64,000 bases of DNA, from positions 1,302,001 through 1,366,000 of the forward strand of contig NZ_QKZI01000001.1 in assembly GCF_003254155.1 (NCBI RefSeq). The letters are read 5' to 3'. This DNA is from Psychrobacillus insolitus (lineage in GTDB: Bacteria; Bacillota; Bacilli; Bacillales_A; Planococcaceae). Made by a program: the position numbers and the translations under genes. The notes below the pieces were generated by a model. That model saw only the letters and a list, made by a program, of their open reading frames with translations, did no database searches and was not told the origin of the DNA. Positions 51,237-58,703 of this stretch are shown here, in pieces. Numbering within the stretch: the stretch's first letter is position 1; each line of letters starts with the position of its first letter.

Positions 51237-53661
51237 TTACTTTGTTAAAGAGAGCATAAATGGAATCGTTATCTGTTCTCCTTCAAAATCATATACAAAA
51301 TTATGTTGTATTTTTTCTTTATCTTCATCTCTCACAAGTTCCATCTTATAGGCAGGCTTTAAACTTGAAAGCTGTGTTTTGAACTCCTTTGCAACCTTAC
51401 GTGGTACTCTCACAGCTTTTTCCTCACCACTAACGACCATATTAAAGGATTCTAAGTCTGCGTCATATGGACCTGTCTCTAATTTTGATTGATAAGTGTG
51501 GTAGTAATAATCTAATATCTCATTTGTATTTAATTTGGATTGACAATTCAATAAATAATAATGCTCATTAATATTACTTTCCATAGACTTTAGCTCTATA
51601 GCAGTTGAGCCAATCGCTCCCTCTATCTCCTTTAATTCATCAGAAAGGGTTGTTTCTACTTCTTCCTCCAAACGCTTTAGTTGTTCCTTGACGTAATCAT
51701 TCTCCAAATATGTTAATTTTATTTCTTCTGCTTTTGCCCTTTTGCGATTCTCATATTCTGAGGATTTTTCAAATTCATCTTTTTCGCCTAATTCAATTCC
51801 CGCTGCCTCAAAAAGGAAATCATATAAATTAGTGTTCTTAGCTTCTTCTAACTTCACTCCAATTGAATTTTCAAGATGACTTTTCTTTTCTTGAAGCTTT
51901 TCTAATTCATTTTCGATATTCCGTTTCTTTTCCGCCAATTTTGTGTATTCTTCACTATAGTTTTTTGGTTTCCTTATGTATTTTACAAATTCCTTATAAT
52001 TATCTGTAATCAAACTAATTTCGTAAGACTTAATTTCACGTTCTAATTCTTCAAGCGCACTGCTCATGTTAGTTTCAGCATTGGAGGTAGCTTCTGCTAA
52101 TTCAAAACTTAGAAGAGCCTTACTATTTAACGAATCCAATCCCTTTAAGGCAACTTTTCCAATTTTATTCAATTTGCTCTTACTTTTATACTTTTTCATC
52201 ATTTGAATCAACTTATCATCTAGCAACCTAAGAGCATCACGACAAAAAACATTTTCATAATCTAAATTGGCTAAATTTAAAGAAGTGTGTCCGATAGCAT
52301 TTCGATCACTCGGATCAAAAGTATCAGCTAAAAGTTCAATACCAGCTAGATCTTTATGGATGATAAAGTGCATTAAAGGTGTCATGCCCCAGCTGTCTTT
52401 TATGTTTTTTAAATCTGAGTGCTCTCTAAAGAAACTATAATCTTTACTGCTCACTGCATTTAGAATGATACCTGAAACATTTTTTTTTGCCGCTTGAAGG
52501 TATTGTTCTAGTTTCTCTGCCAGTTGTTGATCCACTTCTTTAATAGAATTTATTTGTTGTTCTACTTCTTCAAATGCATAGGTACCAATTTTTGCACGAA
52601 CATAATACTCATCATATGAAACATTTGGATTGATTTGGTTTAACTCTTCTAAAATGGTAAGTACATCCTCAAATACTTCACACTCTAATTTTTCTGCTGC
52701 TTTTGCTTCAAGTAATTGAATATACTCTTCTTTTATCGATTGAATTCTATTAATCTCTTGAACCAGCTGCTCAGATGATTTTATATGCAAAGTCTTTTGT
52801 TGTTTCACAATATTAATGGCCCTGTCATACTGATTTTCTTGTATAAAAGCGTCCTTTTGTTCCTCTAACAAATTAAATTCATGCTGAGCTTTTCTTTGAT
52901 CAATTGTTTGTTTTAACTCAATAATTTTATTACTTTCCCATTGTTGTAACTGTTCTAGACTAGAAAAATAACTATACGCTTCAACAAAATTCAAGTGTTC
53001 CATTCTAATTAGACAGCCATAGTAGTAAAGGGAAGCGCAATATTCTTTGTTGTTGCTAATAACTATTTTTTCAAGCGATAAAAATCTGTTTTCAGCGGCA
53101 TCATAATGGTTATTGTCTATTTTTAATTTGATTTCATTCAATTCAATTAAGACATAATCTTCATATTTACTTCTCAAGTAAGAATCATCCGATATAAGAA
53201 GTTCCTTTAATTGCTCGAAAAACTCAGTAAACTTCTTTGATCCAATATCAATATTGCGACCATTTATTTGCAGAGACTTTTCCGTTTCACTTATTTCAGC
53301 CATTACAAGATCTTGAAACTTAACTACCATAGCTGAACCAAAAGCATGCTTCAAACCAATAAAATAATCGCATAGCAAAATCCCATCTTTTCCTGACTTA
53401 AAAACAGTCGTATCATACAATGCTATGATTCTGCTTTCATCAACTCCATATATGTTTACGACATTAGATAATTTTTTTTTCAGGAATATTGCCAGTATGT
53501 AGTTTGGATCCTTCTAAGCTTGATTTAGCTAATTCTAAAACTTTGCCAATTATCTCTGAGGAAATAGTATAATAATCTTTGTCATTTGTAATTAGATCCA
53601 TTTTCTCAACCTGTTCAGTTGTTTCCTTCTCTGACTTACTTCCAAAAAGTTTCTTAAACAT
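51237..53661 (-). CDS. Ankyrin-repeat coiled-coil protein, frame interrupted at an A9 tract
   Basis: Two frames belong together. Codons from 53661 encode MFKKLFGSKSEKETTEQ to HTGNIPEKKII and stop. The main frame carries ~727 residues: TPR-like helical repeats, an ankyrin pair (DSWGMTPLMHFIIHKDLAGI; NAIGHTSLNLANLDYENVF, near 335-400), a long coiled coil (~470-650) and a small C-terminal domain. Removing one A from a run of nine (about 53471-53479) joins them as IPEKKLSNVVNIYGVDESRI. Full product about 808 residues. Function not recognised. The defect may be a real mutation, phase variation, slippage or an assembly error. Confidence 0.75.
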
Positions 53662-53769
53662 TTTACAACCACCTACTCTTTTTATTATTTAACTTGTTTA
53701 CTTGTCTTTACGGTTTTCTTTTATCATTTTATAAATTCGTTTTTTCTGTTTTTCTCTTCCCACTTATTA

Positions 53770-54047
53770 GGAGTGAATAGGCTACACTTAACGGTCTCGG
53801 GACGAAGGTAATTGTAATCGAACAAAATCGATACAAATATTCGGTATCAGCCATTTCAGTTATCTGAGAAAGAACTATAGATGGAAACAAAACGTCACCA
53901 CAGTAACCTAGAATATCTGGATAATTATTGAAAGCAAAAACCTTACTAGCGTAATCAAAATACTCACCATTTCCCCAACTGATTCTATAAGTACGCTAAC
54001 CCTGGTCCTTTTGTATCAATGCCTACCCATGCAACGACGAGCGTCAT
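53770..54047 (-). pseudogene. Fragment of an unrecognised conserved gene
   Basis: A good start remains: GGAGGGGAAGCT then ATG at 54047 (MTLVVAWVGIDTKGPGLAYL, stop). In another frame: ISWGNGEYFDYASKVFAFNN then YPDILGYCGDVLFPSIVLSQ. The two halves read as one protein missing a few residues at the junction, then broken. The N-terminus is reminiscent of proteasome-like Ntn-hydrolase proteins from accessory islands, but this is memory only. The rest of 53662-54230 shows nothing else identifiable. Confidence 0.5.
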
Positions 54048-54239
54048 AGCTTCCCCTCCAATGATTTTTAAACAATTCACCATTTATATCACGGTGTCTT
54101 TAAATAATATCTCGTTAGTGAATTCTAATTCAATTTTTTATTAATAACTTCCTCTTCTTCCAATATTATCATAATTATTGAATTTTGCAGTTGAAAATTT
54201 TCTGAACTTTCTTCAATATTGAGGTATTCCTTCCATAAG

Positions 54240-54350
54240 ACTTACCTTGCTGTTCAAGTATTTCCCAGTGCTGTTTCATGACATTACATGGAGGCTTGTT
54301 GTTAGGACTTGTCCTTGACTCAGTTCCAACGAAAGTAATGCGATATCCAT
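54240..54350 (-). pseudogene. Decayed yjfB paralogue
   Basis: From an ATG at 54350 it reads MDIALLSLELSQGQV, matching the intact yjfB (MDIALLSMALSQGQV), then loses frame. Nucleotide similarity to the intact copy continues for about 100 bp (CAGCACTGGGAAATACTTGA versus CAAGCAATGGGAAGTGCAGA). It is 20 bp downstream of the second 79-aa gene, mirroring 43.8-44.3 kb. Confidence 0.8.
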
Positions 54351-54370
54351 GCTTATACTATCTTTTTAGC

Positions 54371-54610
54371 TTATTGGGCAACAGGATGTAATTGTTCCTC
54401 TAAGGAATCCACTTCTCTTTTCAATTCGTTCAATTGGCTATTCAATTGGTCAATTTCAAGTGAAGTAAGTTGATGTTCCAGAGTGTATTCAGCTATTTCT
54501 TTCATTTCATGAAGCTTCACATCTATATCTACTAATATACGGTCTTGTTCCTTACACCACTCTAGCGGTTCTTCCAGAAACTTTTGATGTTCTTGTTCAT
54601 CTTTATCCAT
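54371..54610 (-). CDS. Small coiled-coil protein (79 aa), paralogue 2
   Basis: Same length as the 44047-44286 protein and clearly homologous (MDKDEQEHQKFLEEPLEWCK; LHEMKEIAEYTLEHQLT; VDSLEEQLHPVAQ). ATG after AAAGGAGGAAAC. It follows hag and its terminator. Its frame is intact although the adjoining yjfB copy has decayed. Function unknown; motility context. Confidence 0.72.
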   Translation of the reverse strand: MDKDEQEHQKFLEEPLEWCKEQDRILVDIDVKLHEMKEIAEYTLEHQLTSLEIDQLNSQLNELKREVDSLEEQLHPVAQ

Positions 54611-54647
54611 CTAGTTTCCTCCTTTCAACCAGCTTTTCCTGCCACAT

Positions 54648-54682
54648 AAAAAAGGGAACCCCAGTAAAACTAGGGTTCCCTT
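54648..54682 (-). terminator. Terminator of hag
   Basis: AAGGGAACCC / GGGGTTCCCTT with a 10-nt loop and T6 tail, a strong terminator just after the second flagellin exon. Confidence 0.9.
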
Positions 54683-54696
54683 CATGTATTCTAAAA

Positions 54697-56160
54697 TTAT
54701 TGTAATAATTGAAGAACAGATTGTGGTTTTTGGTTTGCTTGAGCCAACATTGCTTGTGATGCTTGTGCAAGAATTGATTCTTTTGTTTGGTTCATCATTT
54801 CTTTCGCCATCGTGCGAAACATTTACTTTCATAAATGACTAGACTATATCTTCACCCTCTAGTTTAGTAGGGGTCGGGCACTTCGGATTCGCAGTACTGA
54901 TGTATACTGTTTCACCTACGGATTTCATCACCATAGCTTTCGCCTTAGATGGTCTATCCTAGTCGTTGAACCTTCTCCACTCTTTCGAGACAGGAGCTTG
55001 GCTGCTGATTGCCCAATCTCGCTTCTTTTCAACCATTCACGCTTGCCATTTCTAGCTACGTTGTAGGGAAGTGAGTTTTAGGGGTTTCCAGCAATTCACC
55101 CGATAATGATCTCTAGCCGTTACCAGCTAGGACGACTGTGCTTGTTACTAGCTTAAGCAGCTAAAGCATAATCTACGTCACGGATACGAGATTCCGCAGC
55201 AGTTAAGTTTTCAGCAGATGTTCCTAAGTTATTGATTGTGTGGTCTAAACGGTTTGAATAAGCACCTAGTTTTGAGCGTTCTTTTGAAACTTCAGTTATC
55301 GCATTTTCAATATTTGTAATTGAAGCTTTAGCAGCATCATGTGAAGAAACATCAACACGTCCAGCTGCATCTAGATTCAATACACCAGATGTTTTCATAT
55401 TTCTAATATTTAAGCTTAGATTTTGATCTTCGTTAGCCCCAATTTGGAATGTAACTGAACCAGCATCCACAACAACATCTTTTGCAGCTAAACCGTCCTC
55501 TGAATATCCAGCATTTGTTTTAATAGTAATTCCAAACTCAGAGAAGTTTAATTCTTGTGCCCCATCAACATTTGCAATAGTTTGTGATTTTGTACCAGCA
55601 GAATTTTCCATAGTTAGTTCTCCAGCTGCACCTGATGTAATTGAGTAAGTGTCTGCTGCTGAACCATTTGTTTGAACAGTTGCAACACCTGTAACATCTA
55701 ATGCAGTTGTTGTTAAAACATCTTGGTCAACAGTACCACCGAGACCACCGTTAAGTAATGTTTGTTTGTTAAACTCTGTTGTATCTCCAATACGGTCAAT
55801 CTCTTTTTTTAGCTCGTTCATTTCCTCTTGGATAGCTTCTCTATCTTGAGTTACGTTTGTATCGTTACCACCTTGGACTGCTAATTCACGCATACGTTGT
55901 AAGATTGAATGTGTTTCGTTTAATGCACCTTCAGCTGTTGCAATCATTGAGATTGCATCTTGAGCATTAGCTGAAGATTGGTCTAAACCACGTACTTGTG
56001 CACGCATTTTTTCAGAGATCGCTAAACCTGCTGCGTCATCTCCAGCTTTGTTAATACGAAGACCTGAAGATAATTTCTCCATTGATTTAGATTGAGCGTT
56101 GTTAGCTGCTCCTAATTGACGATGTGTGTTAAGGGCTGCGATGTTGTGATTAATTCTCAT
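54697..56160 (-). CDS. hag: Flagellin, split by a group I intron
   Basis: Filament protein. Exon 1 (56160 to about 55159) encodes the N-terminal D0/D1 (MRINHNIAALNTHRQLGAAN; LSSGLRINKAGDDAAGLAIS), a variable centre, and the C-terminal D1 up to AAESRIRDVDYALA. It then stops (TAA at 55155-55153). Exon 2 (about 54819 to 54697) encodes MAKEMMNQTKESILAQASQA and QKPQSVLQLLQ, the standard flagellin C-terminal helix. Spliced length is about 374 residues. The unspliced product would lack the D0 helix needed for FliS binding and polymerisation. Driven by sigma-D and preceded by CsrA-type sites. Confidence 0.93.
54820..55158 (-). ncRNA. Group I self-splicing intron in hag (about 340 nt, no ORF)
   Basis: RNA is minus strand. 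P1: exon CUUUAGCU with GGCUAGAG, ending in the required U-G pair. P3: UCGGGU with GCCCGA. P/Q: AAUUGCUGGAAA with AAUCAGCAGCCAAGC (P4 GCUG/CAGC; P5 next to it). P6: CUCC/GGAG. R/S: UUCAACGACUAG with GAAGAUAUAGUCU (P7). P8: CCCCU/AGGGU. P9: CAUUUA/UAAAUG. Extra helices between P7 and P3 suggest subgroup IA. P1 favours a 5' site after 55159 and a terminal G at 54820. Alternatively 55171 and 54811 would give the textbook junction RDVD-MAKEMM, but I find no guide pairing for that 5' site. Confidence 0.9.
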
Positions 56161-56185
56161 TATAAGTTCCTCCTTGGAATGTGTT

Positions 56186-56203
56186 GCTCACGTCCTTGTG
56201 AGC
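56186..56203 (-). promoter_or_regulatory. CsrA-type hairpin in the hag leader
   Basis: GCTCAC-AAGGAC-GTGAGC presents GGA in its loop and matches the CsrA consensus ACARGGAUGU well. A second GGA-containing site (CCAAGGAGGAA, 56177-56167) overlaps the ribosome binding site. In B. subtilis two such sites let CsrA block hag translation until FliW sequesters CsrA. Confidence 0.82.
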
Positions 56204-56269
56204 AGTGTTTTTAGTATGTAGGCCAGAGAACTGAGCCGGCCGGACACAGTTTTTCTTGGTTACATACTT

Positions 56270-56296
56270 AGTATCGGAGTCGTTATTGATTGTTTA
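56270..56296 (-). promoter_or_regulatory. Sigma-D promoter of hag
   Basis: Minus strand TAAA (56296-56293), 15-nt spacer, CCGATACT (56277-56270), close to the flagellar consensus. Leader of about 100 nt. Confidence 0.85.
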
Positions 56297-56333
56297 ATAG
56301 TTTAATAAGAATTATTTTGGCGAATTATTGAAC

Positions 56334-56546
56334 TTATTTGTTCAATTTGAAAATATCTAAGTTTTTAATAACAGATTCTGCATTAGAGTCAGATATATCT
56401 TGTCTTAGTTCACCTCGAATAACATCAATACTTCTAGGTGCTTGAATCCCAATTTTTACTTGGTCACCCTTTACTTCTGTAATGATTATTTCTACGTCTT
56501 CACCGATCCAGATTGTTTCTCCTACTTTACGAGATAGTACTAGCAT
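56334..56546 (-). CDS. csrA: Carbon storage regulator / flagellin translational repressor CsrA
   Basis: RNA-binding protein of 70 residues starting MLVLSRKVGETIWIGEDVEI, with the typical core KGDQVKIGIQAPRSIDVIR. The ATG at 56546 is 4 bp after the fliW stop; a 19-codon extension lies inside fliW. Its main target should be the hag leader. Confidence 0.96.
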   Translation of the reverse strand: MLVLSRKVGETIWIGEDVEIIITEVKGDQVKIGIQAPRSIDVIRGELRQDISDSNAESVIKNLDIFKLNK

Positions 56547-56550
56547 ATGC

Positions 56551-56988
56551 TCACCCCTTTTGACTTTCTGTTGAAATGAGGTGACGAATCGAGTAATCGT
56601 CATTGTTTAAGATGACTTGTTTTGCTTTATTGTTATTTGTATTTAATACGATTGGTGCTTTTAGATTAATGGTCGATTCAGCTATTGATTCTTTTAATGA
56701 TACGATTGCAAATACGGCAACTTCTTTTTCTTCTTTTACTTGAAGAGAATGTACAGTTGCTTCTTCTAGATCGAAGGTATAGTTTGTTGTAATGGTATAT
56801 GGATTTGTTACGATAAATGCTAATGCTTGTGTTTGAATGGATTGTAGTACATGAAATACCTCGTTATCTTCTATTGGAAGTAATACGAAATCATGTTCCT
56901 CTTCGAATCCTGGAATTCCATGTTCGAAAGTGATTATATTAGTTGTTTCTATTGCGATTTCTCCTGAATAGGCTGGTTGAATGTTCAT
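56551..56988 (-). CDS. fliW: Flagellar assembly factor FliW
   Basis: Protein of 145 residues: FEHGIPGFEEEHDFVLLPI, AFIVTNPYTITTNYTFDL, KAPIVLNTNNNKAKQVIL. It antagonises CsrA and binds flagellin. ATG at 56988 (MNIQPAYSG) after GAGGAGC; GTG 15 nt earlier rejected. Operon with csrA. Confidence 0.95.
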   Translation of the reverse strand: MNIQPAYSGEIAIETTNIITFEHGIPGFEEEHDFVLLPIEDNEVFHVLQSIQTQALAFIVTNPYTITTNYTFDLEEATVHSLQVKEEKEVAVFAIVSLKESIAESTINLKAPIVLNTNNNKAKQVILNNDDYSIRHLISTESQKG

Positions 56989-57008
56989 TGGTATGCTCCT
57001 CACTTATC

Positions 57009-57563
57009 TTATACTTTCCAGTCTATTTCTATGGAAGGTTCTTGTGCAACATCTACTATTACTTTTCCTGGTGTATAGTCATGAATTGGTTTATTGATTT
57101 TTACGTTTATTTTGGGATCATTTTTTTGAACTTGTATGTCTACGTTGGCTTGTGTATAGGACATTTTTACAGAATTTGCACTTGGGATGAATTTAATACC
57201 GAGTGCTTTTTGTCGAGGAATAGTTCTAGAATCGATAATCGACGACATAGCATTTCCGCCTTTTTCGATACTCATTAGCATATCCCCTTCTCTCACACGA
57301 CGTGCAATTCCAGCCATGACACCTTGTGCCCCATTTTGTGCATGGTTTCTTGCTAGTTCTATCATCGTCTTTAATCCTAGTTCACTTCTTGCTTGTGATG
57401 AGTCAATATGTAACTGTCCTTGTGTAGTGTTAATGGATAGTTCAGCTGCAGGTTGTTCTATTTGCACATCTGCTGGTTTTTGTTTTATTTGCTGCTGCGG
57501 TTGTTGAACGGTTAGTCCGAGTTCAGCTTTTGTTGTTCGTATTTGAATTTGTGGGATTCTCAT
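57009..57563 (-). CDS. yviE: YviE-like protein (DUF6470)
   Basis: Protein of 184 residues: MRIPQIQIRTTKAELGLTVQ, a Gln-rich stretch, then a beta-rich C-terminus (PIHDYTPGKVIVDV). Function unknown; conserved between flgL and fliW in Bacillales. Confidence 0.85.
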   Translation of the reverse strand: MRIPQIQIRTTKAELGLTVQQPQQQIKQKPADVQIEQPAAELSINTTQGQLHIDSSQARSELGLKTMIELARNHAQNGAQGVMAGIARRVREGDMLMSIEKGGNAMSSIIDSRTIPRQKALGIKFIPSANSVKMSYTQANVDIQVQKNDPKINVKINKPIHDYTPGKVIVDVAQEPSIEIDWKV

Positions 57564-57579
57564 GTAAACCTCCTTTAAA

Positions 57580-57613
57580 GAAAGCGTATGAACAGGATGT
57601 CCATACGCTTTTT
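57580..57613. terminator. Hairpin between flgL and yviE
   Basis: AAGCGTATG / CATACGCTT with an 11-nt loop. The minus-strand tail is CTTTCTTT, so it may attenuate rather than stop flgL transcription before yviE-fliW-csrA. Confidence 0.6.
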
Positions 57614-57617
57614 ATGA

Positions 57618-58502
57618 TTATCTTAAAAAGTCTACTAAGGTTGCTTGGATAATTTTCGATCCAATAGATAATGCAGCATTATGAATAGATTCTTGTGTAA
57701 TCATATCTGTAATCGCTCGTTCGTAGTCAATGTCTTCGTTCTCCGACATAAGTGTCGTTGCGATGATTTCTTGGGTCGACAATCGGTTGTCCATCATTTC
57801 CACACGGTTTTGGCGTGCTCCGATATCTGCACGGTTTACTAACACAGCACTTTGCATGTCACTGATGCCTTTTAAATAACCGCTTATTACCGTTCCCTCA
57901 CTACCATCACTTAAAGATGTCTCGATTTTTCCAAGCAGGCCATCCATATCAGTGAATAATTCAAGTCCATTCATATTTACTTTAATTTCTACGCCGTCAT
58001 ATACTTCTATTTTCACTTCTTTCAATAACCCTGTAGAAACTTTTGCATCTGCAAAATTAGTACCATCGTGCAATGGAGTTAATGTATTGGTGCCAGTAAA
58101 TATATATTTGTCGCCCACTTTTGTGTTGCTTAAGTCTTGAAGTTGCTGACGAAGTTGTGTTACTTCGGCTTGTATTTTTTTTCGGTCATCTGAAGTATTC
58201 GTATCGTTAGCTGCCTTTGTTACTAATTCTTGTACTCGAATCACTACTTGTCCAACATGGTCTAATGCATCGTCCGAGCTATTCAACCAGTTGTTTACTT
58301 CTCCAATATTGCGTTGGTATTGTTCTACTTTATTTAAATCTGTACGGTAGCCTATTCCTTTGATGGCTACTACTGGATCTTGTGATGGTTTTGTAATTTT
58401 CTTACCTGTTGTTATTTGGTCTTGTACTGTACTCATTTTGCCATAGCTATTCGATAAGTTTCGTAGCATATTATCTGACAGCATTGATTGTGTTACGCGC
58501 AT
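57618..58502 (-). CDS. flgL: Flagellar hook-associated protein 3, FlgL
   Basis: Hook-filament junction protein of 294 residues. N-terminal MRVTQSMLSDNMLRNLSNSY and ITTGKKITKPSQDP; C-terminal YERAITDMITQESIHNAALS. ATG after AGGAGG. Confidence 0.95.
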   Translation of the reverse strand: MRVTQSMLSDNMLRNLSNSYGKMSTVQDQITTGKKITKPSQDPVVAIKGIGYRTDLNKVEQYQRNIGEVNNWLNSSDDALDHVGQVVIRVQELVTKAANDTNTSDDRKKIQAEVTQLRQQLQDLSNTKVGDKYIFTGTNTLTPLHDGTNFADAKVSTGLLKEVKIEVYDGVEIKVNMNGLELFTDMDGLLGKIETSLSDGSEGTVISGYLKGISDMQSAVLVNRADIGARQNRVEMMDNRLSTQEIIATTLMSENEDIDYERAITDMITQESIHNAALSIGSKIIQATLVDFLR

Positions 58503-58534
58503 TTATTGTACCTCCTTATGTGTCTAGTCTACAG

Positions 58535-58700
58535 GCGCTTTTCTACCTGTCTAGCTTCAGCGCCTTGCTCCTGCGATTACTCGTCGCAGAAGATCGTTGC
58601 TCCTCGGGGTCAAACGGATAATTGCTGTGGTGGCTGAGGTGCTGCCTCCTCGCAATTATCCATTTGCCTGTCGGAGCAGAGACAGGCGCTTACGCTTTTC
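58535..58700. repeat. Dispersed GC-richer repeat element, copy 2
   Basis: Fills the flgK-flgL gap. It reads GTCTAGCTTCAGCGCCTTGC to CAGGCGCTTACGCTTTTC and aligns with the reverse complement of 39003-39123, with an extra ~30 bp near 58571-58602. The flgK-flgL pair is normally only a few bp apart, so this looks like an insertion into the operon. Confidence 0.85.
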
Positions 58701-58703
58701 TAT

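Noticed and set aside
54611-54832. Minus-strand 73-codon frame over the hag 3' end
   Set aside because: It is out of frame with the flagellin C-terminus and is a shadow of exon 2 and the terminator.
54697-55158. hag broken by an insertion sequence or simple pseudogenisation
   Set aside because: There are no terminal repeats or transposase, exon 2 is intact with a normal ending and terminator, and the interval matches group I core elements.
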